Positions 1 to 5,498 of a stretch of DNA of 14,879 bases are shown one piece after another. Source of the DNA: Deltaproteobacteria bacterium (GTDB lineage Bacteria; Bdellovibrionota; Bdellovibrionia; JABDDW01); NCBI GenBank assembly GCA_013287405.1, contig JABDDW010000031.1:1-14879 (forward strand). Reading direction: 5' to 3'. Both the position numbers and the translations under genes were made by a program. The notes under the pieces are model-generated. The model did not search any database. It was not told the DNA's origin and saw nothing but the letters and a program-made list of their open reading frames with translations. Numbering within the stretch: position 1 is the first letter of the stretch; each line of letters opens with the position of its first letter.

Positions 1-1
1 T

Positions 2-205
2 GAGAATGGACAATGGAAGACAAAGTTGGTTGGAGGTCAGGACTACATGAAGGTCGGATACCCTGTTCCCGATCAGCTTTATTCCAATGAGGAGCGTCTT
101 GTTTCGGAACCCAAAAATATAAATCTAGGGCCCCTCAATCGCATTGTGACGCCGTATTCTTTGCGCTTGCCGGGGACTAAATACACAGTTCAGCGGATGG
201 ATTAA
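2..205 (+). CDS. C-terminal end of an unrecognised protein (5' end outside the window)
   Basis: An open frame runs without a stop from the first bases of the window to a TAA at 203-205, giving the last 67 residues of a protein whose start lies upstream. It begins ENGQWKTKLVGG and ends GTKYTVQRMD. I do not recognise the family. The fragment has no membrane segment or metal motif, and it is fairly rich in Pro, Gly, Tyr and charged residues. Support for a real gene is the uninterrupted frame and the strong hairpin terminator that begins 27 bases after the stop. Competing frames here are the antisense shadow of the neighbouring intron. Confidence 0.55.
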   Translation, partial: ENGQWKTKLVGGQDYMKVGYPVPDQLYSNEERLVSEPKNINLGPLNRIVTPYSLRLPGTKYTVQRMD

Positions 206-232
206 GTGAGGTTTAAAAAGGAAGAACCAGGG

Positions 233-261
233 GCCGCCTTCTTTGGAGGGCGGCTTTTTTT
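233..261 (+). terminator. Rho-independent terminator, also the landing site of the intron
   Basis: GCCGCC (233-238) pairs with GGCGGC (249-254) and is followed by seven T residues (255-261). It closes the upstream gene. The group II intron starts two bases after the T tract, which is the insertion preference known for group IIC introns. Confidence 0.85.
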
Positions 262-262
262 G

Positions 263-862
263 GTGCGCCCGGTAGGGCGCAAACCTAGGAGGTGAAAGAC
301 CTCTGCTCACCCGATCAGGGGAAGAGCTAGCTGAGGACAAGGGTGTCCATCGTGAGATGGAATCTGAAGAAAGTCCGTACGGCAAAACGCTACGCTGAGG
401 AACACGAAGCGCATAGAGGCGATCCATCAGGGCAAGACGGCCAAAATCGTGATGAGCCCAGTACTGATACAGAATACTTGGATTGTAGATGCGACGGCGA
501 TGAGCGTGAAAGGTTATGCGCATTACCCGGGGAGATCTCACTTTGTGCATGAAAGTGCGACGCGAAGTAAAGGCGGTGTGAGAAGTCAGCCGAGGCCGTA
601 GTAGCTGTGCGAACAGCGAAGGGCTGAACTTGAATGATGAAACGACCCGATAGCGTTTTTAGCTTTAAGCAGAATCTCAACTTTAAGTTGAGGCCTTATT
701 TGAAAGTGGTAAGCGGAACTTACCTGAGTCGGATGGGTGCTTTAGAAAAGTTAAAAGGGTAAGGGAGCTGAAAGTAATCATTTTGGAACCGCCGTATACG
801 GAACCGTATGTACGGTGGTGTGAGAGGACGGGGCAGCGCATCGCGCGCCCCTCCTACTCAAT
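263..862 (+). mobile_element. Group IIC intron ribozyme lacking its reverse transcriptase gene
   Basis: The 5' end GTGCGCCCGG and the domain I stretch around 330-410 (GGGTGTCC, TGGAATCTGAAGAAAG, GAGGAACACGAA) are typical of bacterial group II introns. Domain V is clear: ACCGCCGTA (788-796) pairs with TACGGTGGT (811-819), an upper stem carries a GAAC loop, and a two-base bulge TG lies at 809-810. The triad region is of CGC type, as in the Oceanobacillus iheyensis group IIC intron. Domain VI (830-851) is followed by CCTACTCAAT, with the likely branch-point A at 856, seven bases from the 3' end. A terminator immediately upstream fits the IIC class. Domain III is followed directly by a short domain IV, so the usual reverse transcriptase/maturase ORF of well over 1 kb is missing. 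The ribozyme core looks intact, so splicing or movement would need an enzyme supplied in trans. Boundaries are assigned by similarity and could be off by a base or two. Confidence 0.85.
634..762 (+). pseudogene. 42-codon ORF in intron domain IV, possible remnant of the intron-encoded protein
   Basis: An ATG ATG pair at 634-639 sits where the reverse transcriptase start normally lies in group IIC introns, just after the domain III sequence ending GGGCTGAAC. The frame runs 42 codons (MMKRPDSVFS... to ...MGALEKLKG) and stops at 760-762, just before domain V. No reverse transcriptase motif is present. The simplest reading is an internal deletion that removed nearly the whole enzyme and left a stub, but an unrelated chance ORF cannot be excluded. 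Confidence 0.4.
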
Positions 863-877
863 TGACTTTCGTAAAAC

Positions 878-1633
878 TTGGAGGTCTCTATCGTAAATCA
901 TCTTTTGAATTTAAAAAACAATATAGATTTTTTTCTCCGCAACAGACTCCCATTGGGACGACCTATTTCTGAGTCTGAAAAGACTCACAATCTCGCTGAA
1001 GAGTTTCAGGCAGAGCTATTAGAGTTTTTTGACCTCTTTAGTTGGCCTTTTTCTAAAGAGGACCGTCCTAGTGCGAAGGGCTGTGTTATCGCCGATGTAG
1101 GGACGAGAACATTTTCTTCGGCTCCAGCTATCGAGAAAAATTTTGAAAAAATTTATTCAGAAGTTGAAATCCACGGCTACGAGATCGACGCGTATCGAAG
1201 ATTTACAAACTTTAGAACTCGAGCTGATTACGGGCACTATTATTCAAAAAAAGTGAGAAAGGGATTTTATCATGCTGAAGACTTTAGAAAGAGTTCGAGA
1301 AAATATGATATTATCTTGATGCTTCATCCCTTTGTAACACCTTCAGCTCACTTGGCCTGGGGCCTTCCTCTAAGTCTTTATGATCCGAGGGATCTATTTG
1401 CCCACTGTCTGAGATCCCTTCGAGGTGAAACAGGACTCTTTCTTCTCTCTTCTCCAAGGGAAGAGGAATATGAAAAGGCCGTTGATTTAACTCTCTCCCT
1501 TGGTTTTGAGTTAATCGACGAAAAAGTTTGGAGGCCCCGTCAGAATTCAATCCAGAAACAGATGCGATTGGGGGCTCTATTTAAAACCCAGTTCGCCCCG
1601 CCGCCGAGGAGCTTGAATTTAGACAAATGTTAA
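878..1633 (+). CDS. Probable SAM-dependent methyltransferase-like protein
   Basis: The 251-residue protein has a Rossmann-like order of motifs. A hydrophobic strand ending in a Gly loop (CVIADVGTRTFSSAP, about 69-83) resembles methyltransferase motif I. An acidic strand end (VEIHGYEID, about 96-104) resembles motif II. YDIILMLHPFVTP (143-155) resembles motif IV. A later strand, GLFLLSS, precedes a helix. This supports a class I methyltransferase fold by pattern only, with substrate unknown. The start is uncertain. A TTG at 878 opens the frame but overlaps a good ribosome site, GGAGG (880-884). The codon placed correctly for that site is an in-frame ATC at 890, a very rare start. TTG at 905 is the next option. 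No secretion signal is seen. The gene starts 16 bases after the intron, so its promoter is either read through from the intron or lies in the short gap. Confidence 0.7.
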   Translation: MEVSIVNHLLNLKNNIDFFLRNRLPLGRPISESEKTHNLAEEFQAELLEFFDLFSWPFSKEDRPSAKGCVIADVGTRTFSSAPAIEKNFEKIYSEVEIHGYEIDAYRRFTNFRTRADYGHYYSKKVRKGFYHAEDFRKSSRKYDIILMLHPFVTPSAHLAWGLPLSLYDPRDLFAHCLRSLRGETGLFLLSSPREEEYEKAVDLTLSLGFELIDEKVWRPRQNSIQKQMRLGALFKTQFAPPPRSLNLDKC

Positions 1634-1664
1634 GCAAGTGTCCTTATCTTTGTTGAACAAAACA

Positions 1665-1670
1665 TAGAAT
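1665..1670 (+). promoter_or_regulatory. Possible -10 element for the lipoprotein gene
   Basis: TAGAAT matches the sigma-70 -10 consensus at five of six positions and lies 38 bases upstream of the start codon. No convincing -35 element is spaced 16-18 bases before it, so this is only a candidate. Confidence 0.25.
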
Positions 1671-1707
1671 TTCGATCTACTTAAGATCCAAAAAAGGGGG
1701 GAAGTCT

Positions 1708-2247
1708 ATGTTTTCGAAAAATCCTTTGTCCTTTGCTATGACGTTTATGGCCTGTCTTATTATGGGTCTGACCTCGGGTTGTGCATCCGGGGGTTGGCAG
1801 CTCACTCGGAGCTTCGCGACATGGATTAATTCAAATGGAACTATTATGAGAGTTGTCTTGTATATTCTCACATTTGTGGTTTTTTTTGTCACCATTCTCA
1901 TCGATGTTGTCGTCAACAATTCAATTGATTTCTGGAATGGCACCGTGGCCCAGGGCCTTTACAATTTTGAACGTGACGGGAAAACTTATAATGTTCATCA
2001 TGAAATTTTACCGGACACCCATCTCAAGCGTTCTACAATAAGAGTTGTCGATTCGAGGGCTAAACTCCTTCAAGAGGTTGTCTTAAAGCAAACTCCATCT
2101 GGCGAGATTGAGCTTTATGTTGATGGAAAATTGAGGACGCGAGTACGGAATATTTCAAAGGCCCCCATTGCCTCTTTCTTTGATGGGAAGGGGCATAAAC
2201 TTGAAGAAAGAACTCTTCCTTTGGACACTAAAGTGGTCATAAATTGA
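1708..2247 (+). CDS. DUF3332-type lipoprotein
   Basis: The 179-residue protein starts with a type II signal peptide: a hydrophobic stretch follows Lys4, and the lipobox LTSGC has Cys25 as the lipid-modified residue. The +2 residue is Ala, which would favour sorting to the outer membrane in a Gram-negative cell. A second strongly hydrophobic segment spans about 47-69. It is followed by NNSIDFWNG (70-78), which resembles the N-S-I-E-F-W-T-G motif I associate with the DUF3332 family. The C-terminal half is a soluble beta-rich domain. A strong ribosome site (GGGGGGAAG, near 1696-1704) precedes ATG 1708. The family has no established biochemical role that I can cite. The gene appears monocistronic, with the tmRNA promoter beginning just after its stop. 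Confidence 0.75.
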   Translation: MFSKNPLSFAMTFMACLIMGLTSGCASGGWQLTRSFATWINSNGTIMRVVLYILTFVVFFVTILIDVVVNNSIDFWNGTVAQGLYNFERDGKTYNVHHEILPDTHLKRSTIRVVDSRAKLLQEVVLKQTPSGEIELYVDGKLRTRVRNISKAPIASFFDGKGHKLEERTLPLDTKVVIN

Positions 2248-2252
2248 CCCAC

Positions 2253-2280
2253 TTGACCTTTTTGGTTCCTATGTCATATT
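2253..2280 (+). promoter_or_regulatory. Likely sigma-70 promoter of the tmRNA gene
   Basis: TTGACC (2253-2258) and CATATT (2275-2280) are separated by 16 bases. They match consensus at five and four of six positions, and transcription would start about 2287, shortly before the mature tmRNA end at 2310. Confidence 0.5.
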
Positions 2281-2309
2281 GGTTCTAACGTTTGATTTTA
2301 GACCCGTTT

Positions 2310-2664
2310 GGGGGCGACATGGCTTCGACGGGGGCAATGATGTCAAAGGAGCATGCCGGGGATGAATAGACCTCGTTAAAAACTGTTCGCGAATTTAAAT
2401 CACGCTAATGATTTTGCTTTAGCTGCCTAAAAACAGCTGACGTTGCGCTCAGGGTAGCCAGGTCTTTGAGGCCGCAATGCCATTAAACTGGATCGATCTA
2501 ACGCTCTTCATTTGGTGGCGATAGATTTAAAAAATGGCCAAGTGGGGGTCTCGAAAAGTTTGTCGGTAGACGTTTCGGAATCACCTAAAATTATCGACTA
2601 AGCACGTAGCCGCCTTTCGACCGAAGGCTTTCGGACGAGGGTTCAATTCCCTCCGCCTCCACCA
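2310..2664 (+). ncRNA. ssrA: Transfer-messenger RNA (tmRNA)
   Basis: tmRNA frees ribosomes stalled on broken messages and adds a degradation tag. The 5' end GGGGGCGACATGGCTTCGAC is the classic one-piece tmRNA start, and the 3' end has the T-arm GGTTCAATTCC and an encoded CCA (2662-2664). The acceptor stem pairs GGGGGCG (2310-2316) with CGCCTCC (2654-2660), with one G-T pair. The tag reading frame ends GCT AAT GAT TTT GCT TTA GCT GCC TAA (2404-2430), giving the terminal residues ANDFALAA. The resume codon is not certain. GCG at 2389 would give the 13-residue tag ANLNHANDFALAA, while GCT at 2404 would give only the last eight. Length (355 bases) is normal for the family. Confidence 0.95.
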
Positions 2665-2668
2665 CTAG

Positions 2669-2697
2669 AAACCCGCGTCGAGCGGGTTTCGTTTTTT
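2669..2697 (+). terminator. Rho-independent terminator of tmRNA
   Basis: AAACCCGC (2669-2676) pairs with GCGGGTTT (2682-2689), followed by C, G and six T residues (2692-2697). It starts four bases after the tmRNA CCA end. Confidence 0.85.
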
Positions 2698-2804
2698 CCC
2701 AACTTTCGTTTTCAATTTTAATAATTTAGCTCGGAGGAGGACTCTGAGTTCGTTTGTCTGAAATCATGCAAAAACACCCGAAATAACCCCATTTGTTGTC
2801 ATTT

Positions 2805-2842
2805 TGTAGCGAGCGCTCGCTACAGGGTTTTCGCTCGCTACA
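2805..2842. promoter_or_regulatory. Perfect 20-bp palindrome plus a third half-site, likely repressor operator
   Basis: TGTAGCGAGC (2805-2814) is followed directly by its exact reverse complement (2815-2824). CGCTCGCTACA then recurs at 2832-2842, so there are three copies of the half-site. A long palindrome of this kind is typical of operators of dimeric repressors such as the TetR family. A -35-like TTGTCA lies at 2796-2801, 17 bases before GCTACA (2819-2824), so the palindrome would cover a plus-strand promoter. The spot is downstream of tmRNA and of the minus-strand metal operon, so no intact gene here obviously uses it. Confidence 0.55.
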
Positions 2843-2846
2843 TCCA

Positions 2847-2909
2847 ATGACCTCAGGTGAGATTGAGACCTTACGTCGAAAACGAACCCGAGGTGCCTTT
2901 CCAACGTAA
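2847..2909 (+). pseudogene. 20-codon ORF after the operator, possible truncated regulator start
   Basis: ATG at 2847 opens a 20-codon frame (MTSGEIETLRRKRTRGAFPT) that ends with TAA at 2907-2909. It begins just after the palindromic operator. Its basic, Arg-rich character resembles the start of a TetR-type repressor, which would fit an autoregulated gene whose body has been lost. There is no clear ribosome site, and the length is too short to prove homology, so it could be chance. Confidence 0.2.
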
Positions 2910-2913
2910 GGTC
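2867..2913. repeat. 10-bp perfect inverted repeat with a 27-base loop
   Basis: GACCTTACGT (2867-2876) and ACGTAAGGTC (2904-2913) are exact reverse complements. The pair lies 18 bases beyond the stop of the MerT-like gene on the downstream side. No T tract follows on either strand, so it is not a standard terminator. It also overlaps the end of the short ORF at 2847-2909. Its role is unknown. Confidence 0.5.
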
Positions 2914-2930
2914 AAAACTGCAGGCTAGGG

Positions 2931-3296
2931 CTATATGAATTCTCCCCCGAAAGCGAAAACAGCACCGATCAAATAGATTCCTACCGATGCGACGTAAACC
3001 TTTATCGACCAGCTTCGAGACCTCATACAAGCTTCGGCAAGCTTTGGATCGGTTGGGCACGCCATCGTTTTTGCCTTCCACTGCATCACTCCACCAATCG
3101 AAAGAAAGAGTGCACCCAGTCCAAACACGATGGGCTTATGCTCCGATATCCAAATGAGTTGCGGAAGCTTTGTAACGAGCCCAGCAAACGCGGCACCCAT
3201 TCCAAGGGCGACGAACAACGCCGGGAGTGCACAACAAATGAGTGTACTCAAAGATGTAAACAACGTCAGAAAGGCGAGAGTTTTTTCTTTCATCAA
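2931..3296 (-). CDS. MerT-like inner-membrane metal transporter
   Basis: The 121-residue protein has three hydrophobic segments (about 8-42, 55-72, 98-116). The first carries the adjacent Cys pair STLICCALPALFVALG (Cys21-Cys22) that marks MerT-type mercuric ion transporters. Two more Cys residues (80 and 90) lie in the loop between the second and third segments, as in MerT. In known systems MerT takes metal from periplasmic MerP and carries it inward. Here the ATG at 3296 overlaps the stop of the MerP-like gene by four bases (ATGA), so translation is probably coupled. It is the last gene of the minus-strand operon. No mercuric reductase or MerR regulator is adjacent, so the metal may not be mercury. 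Confidence 0.8.
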   Translation of the reverse strand: MMKEKTLAFLTLFTSLSTLICCALPALFVALGMGAAFAGLVTKLPQLIWISEHKPIVFGLGALFLSIGGVMQWKAKTMACPTDPKLAEACMRSRSWSIKVYVASVGIYLIGAVFAFGGEFI

Positions 3297-3571
3297 AGCC
3301 TCTCAATCTTACTGACGGAGTACCCAGCATCGGTCAAAATCTGCGTTATAGTTTTGTCATCGAGGTCTTTGCCTTCCTTGAGATCGACCTTCACCAGATG
3401 CTCCTTGAGGTTGACATCAACGGATTTGACGGCCTCTTGAGCGGTCAATTTCTTATGAATTCCTTGAGCGCAGAAGGAACACACCATTCCGTTGACCGTG
3501 ACTTTCAATTCTTTTCCGAAGGCCAAGGAAGTCGTAAATACTAAAATTGCGATTACAAAAAAGTTTTTCAT
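3293..3571 (-). CDS. Periplasmic MerP-like heavy-metal-binding (HMA) protein
   Basis: The 92-residue precursor has a signal peptide (about 1-19, cut near AFG-KE) and then one HMA domain of about 70 residues. The metal site is GMVCSFCAQG, with Cys31 and Cys34 in the GMxCxxC arrangement. The C-terminal part, ILTDAGYSVSKIE, matches the last helix and strand of the fold. It should hold a soft metal ion in the periplasm and pass it to the MerT-like partner whose gene overlaps its 3' end. A strong ribosome site, AAGGAGG, precedes the ATG and overlaps the stop codon of the barrel gene upstream. Confidence 0.85.
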   Translation of the reverse strand: MKNFFVIAILVFTTSLAFGKELKVTVNGMVCSFCAQGIHKKLTAQEAVKSVDVNLKEHLVKVDLKEGKDLDDKTITQILTDAGYSVSKIERL

Positions 3572-3581
3572 CTAGGCCTCC

Positions 3582-4217
3582 TTAAATGTGAATCATGTAG
3601 TTAAAAAGCCAATTGCCCTGAAAATCCGCGCCTAACTCAACGAGAACATTTTTGTAAAAGAGCCTGATCATCGGAGTTAGAAAAGGCGAGTTGGCAACGA
3701 AAGGCATCGTTTCAAACTGAACAATGAACCACGCGTTGAGTTCATTGAAGTCGGCCAGGTAAGGCGCAAGACCTGCCCTAAGCCTGCCAGAGTTGTAATA
3801 GCGTGAATCAGAGCCCACCAAACTTTGAAATCCACCGCTCAGGTAATACTTTCGGCTTTCCCAATCGGCGTCGATGTTCACCATTCCAACACCAGTCGTA
3901 GTGTTCATGAACGACTGAGCCCCATACCCGGCACTGAAATAAATGTTGGCTTGAGATTCGGCTTCATTCCATCTGTGAATTAAGAAGTCGGCCTCCGGAA
4001 TAAAAAACTGCTTCTGACCATCAGTTGTCAGGTAACGAATGTACCGATGGCCTAGGCCGACGGTGGGAGTAAGAGTGTAGTTTGTGAAAAGCTCGTTATG
4101 AAACGATTGATTAACGGCCATGATCCCGACGGAATCTTTGTATGCGATAGCCATCGCGTTCGAATTGCTTGGAATGACCACAAAGGCGGCCATTACCAAA
4201 AGTAAAATTTTAGACAT
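3582..4217 (-). CDS. Predicted outer-membrane beta-barrel protein of the metal operon
   Basis: The 211-residue protein has a signal peptide (MSKILLLVMAAFVVIPSNSNA, cut near 21-22). After it come alternating polar/hydrophobic stretches rich in Tyr, Phe, Gly and Asn, such as NIYFSAGYGAQ, KYYLSGGFQSL, LNAWFIVQFETM and VLVELGADF. This is the pattern of a small outer-membrane barrel of perhaps eight to ten strands. I do not recognise the family. It sits 10 bases upstream of the MerP-like gene and has its own GGAGG site before ATG 4217. In this place it could be a metal-specific porin or a structural partner, but that is inference. There are no Cys residues, so direct soft-metal binding is unlikely. 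Confidence 0.65.
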   Translation of the reverse strand: MSKILLLVMAAFVVIPSNSNAMAIAYKDSVGIMAVNQSFHNELFTNYTLTPTVGLGHRYIRYLTTDGQKQFFIPEADFLIHRWNEAESQANIYFSAGYGAQSFMNTTTGVGMVNIDADWESRKYYLSGGFQSLVGSDSRYYNSGRLRAGLAPYLADFNELNAWFIVQFETMPFVANSPFLTPMIRLFYKNVLVELGADFQGNWLFNYMIHI

Positions 4218-4269
4218 AATTCCTCCGTTAAAAGTTAGCTTTTAAAACGCCTGACTTTTACGAAGAATC

Positions 4270-4653
4270 TCAGATGAGGAAAATTTGAAGCTTTGCGAGT
4301 TGAGTACCGAGAGACGGTGGAGCAGCACCACTTTGTTGCGCATAGGTCTGTTTTTGAATTGCTGTAATCGTCTTTGCCCAATTGAAGGCGATAATCTGAA
4401 TTAAAAGGTCGGGGTTCAAACTCTTGAGAGATTTATCAGCTCGAACGGAAAGGTCCGTGGAAGGCAGGTCTATTTTTGTACCCTTCATGCAGCCGTCCGA
4501 GCAGCAATCGGGAGCAGATATTTCAGCCGTGGCGGGCGCTTTGTGCTGACAAGCGGGCGAAGTCTTCATGAGGCAAAAGCGACTGGAGCCGGGCGCGATC
4601 CCGTGCACGGAAACAATTACGAGCGTTAAAATTACGAGAAGCAGCGTTCTCAC
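4270..4653 (-). CDS. Small secreted cysteine-rich protein heading the metal operon
   Basis: The 127-residue protein starts at a GTG (4653) with a GGAG ribosome site about eight bases before it. An N-terminal hydrophobic stretch (3-19) is a signal peptide or anchor. The exported part has Cys residues at 27, 35, 50, 51 and 55, with CCSDGC (50-55) looking like a metal-binding cluster and a nearby CQH (35-37). The C-terminal half is helical, Gln-rich and ends hydrophobic (LQIFLI). I do not recognise the family. Its position 52 bases upstream of the barrel gene, ahead of the MerP/MerT-like pair, suggests a periplasmic metal chaperone or sensor, which is inference from context. Confidence 0.65.
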   Translation of the reverse strand: MRTLLLVILTLVIVSVHGIAPGSSRFCLMKTSPACQHKAPATAEISAPDCCSDGCMKGTKIDLPSTDLSVRADKSLKSLNPDLLIQIIAFNWAKTITAIQKQTYAQQSGAAPPSLGTQLAKLQIFLI

Positions 4654-4677
4654 TAAGTCTCCAATCTACTTAACAAT

Positions 4678-4706
4678 AGTATATCACAAGCCATAGAGGC
4701 AAGCTC
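4678..4706 (-). promoter_or_regulatory. Candidate promoter of the metal operon
   Basis: On the minus strand TATACT (4683-4678) is a good -10 element 24 bases before the GTG start. The -35 position 17 bases further up holds GAGCTT, a poor match, which could mean an activator-dependent promoter. No clear MerR-type dyad was found between them. Confidence 0.3.
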
Positions 4707-4923
4707 CACGCCGCTCCATTGATTTAGCTGCTTTAGGCCCTACACTTTGGCTAAGCGACTTGACGTGAACTGTAAGTTGAGGCACCTTAATATCACTGGC
4801 GCCGGTTACGCCTGTCGTTCGCGCAAAGACTTTTGGTCAAACCGATTCAAATAGTAGCAAGTCAGAACTCTAATTTCATGACTCGCTTCTTGCGGACAAC
4901 GAGTTAAATGAAAGGACGAGTGT

Positions 4924-5409
4924 ATGACTAATCTGTCTACGCCAATCGAGTATTTCAAAAAAGAAGCAAAAAATTTATTCCGAGAGGTACAGGCTCATGA
5001 TGCTGAGGCCATGGCTCGCGTGCGACGTGTACTCAAAGACTCAGTGAATGTCAGCCTCATGCGCGTTCAACACGTCGTTGCCGTAGAGTATGGTTTTTTA
5101 AAATGGGAAGATCTCATTAAAGCAACTGCTGGCGAGTTGCATGCAAAGATTTCGATGAAAAAAGAATCACTATTAAAAGGTAAGGGTGAGAAATCGATAG
5201 CTGAAAAAGGCAATGGTCATCGATTAAAATTGAGAGTGCCACCTCCTGGAGAGACGCCTCTTGTGAGTTTCTTGCGCGGCCCCCTTGATTTGCCTACGCC
5301 TCCGCCTTTTAACGAGTTCGCGGACTTAATGGATACAATGACAATGGAAGAACAAAGACAATGGCTTGATGAAGATGCGCGTCGGATGGGTCTATTTCGC
5401 CGTAATTAG
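4924..5409 (+). CDS. Hypothetical protein with an ankyrin-associated N-terminal motif
   Basis: The 161-residue protein begins with a pattern seen at the N-terminus of many bacterial ankyrin-repeat and related proteins: an EAKNLFREVQAHDAEAMARV helix (14-33), then LMRVQHVVAVEYGF and KWEDL (about 45-63), matching the general form L..AQ.VIAREYGF.SW..L. No ankyrin repeats follow. Instead there is a charged Lys-rich linker (about 70-100) and a Pro-rich C-terminal tail containing LPTPPPFNEF. Function is unknown, and the N-terminal unit may be a protein-contact domain. A ribosome site (AAAGGACGAG) precedes ATG 4924. The gene is monocistronic, with two terminators after it. About 270 bases of non-coding DNA separate it from the divergent metal operon. 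Confidence 0.7.
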   Translation: MTNLSTPIEYFKKEAKNLFREVQAHDAEAMARVRRVLKDSVNVSLMRVQHVVAVEYGFLKWEDLIKATAGELHAKISMKKESLLKGKGEKSIAEKGNGHRLKLRVPPPGETPLVSFLRGPLDLPTPPPFNEFADLMDTMTMEEQRQWLDEDARRMGLFRRN

Positions 5410-5416
5410 TATTGTT

Positions 5417-5441
5417 GGGCGGAGTTTTCTCCGCCCTTTTT
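5417..5441 (+). terminator. Rho-independent terminator
   Basis: GGGCGGAG (5417-5424) pairs perfectly with CTCCGCCC (5429-5436) around a TTTT loop, followed by five T residues. It lies eight bases after the stop of the preceding gene. Confidence 0.9.
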
Positions 5442-5466
5442 ATTCTTAATCTTCGCCATTTTTAAA

Positions 5467-5498
5467 AGCCGATTCAGTCGCGAATCGGCTATTTTTTT
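5467..5498 (+). terminator. Second Rho-independent terminator
   Basis: AGCCGATTC (5467-5475) pairs perfectly with GAATCGGCT (5482-5490), followed by A and seven T residues (5492-5498). It backs up the terminator 26 bases upstream and may mark the edge between the two regions. Confidence 0.85.

Noticed and set aside
125..680. Several ORFs of 69-141 codons on both strands
   Set aside because: They lie over the terminator and the intron ribozyme, whose conserved RNA sequence explains the region. Their products show no family pattern.
1311..1550. Antisense ORF of 79 codons inside the methyltransferase-like gene
   Set aside because: It is a shadow of the longer plus-strand gene, with no ribosome site and no recognisable product.
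2641..2664. tmRNA 3' end as an attachment site for an island
   Set aside because: I looked for a second copy of the GTTCAATTCCC...CCTCCACCA end further along and found none, and there is no integrase in the window.
2867..2913. Inverted repeat as a terminator of the metal operon
   Set aside because: The loop is 27 bases and no T run follows on the minus strand, so it does not meet the usual pattern.
2764..3440. Overlapping ORFs on both strands across the MerT-like gene
   Set aside because: The MerT-like frame has family motifs, membrane segments and a coupled start. The others are other-frame readings.
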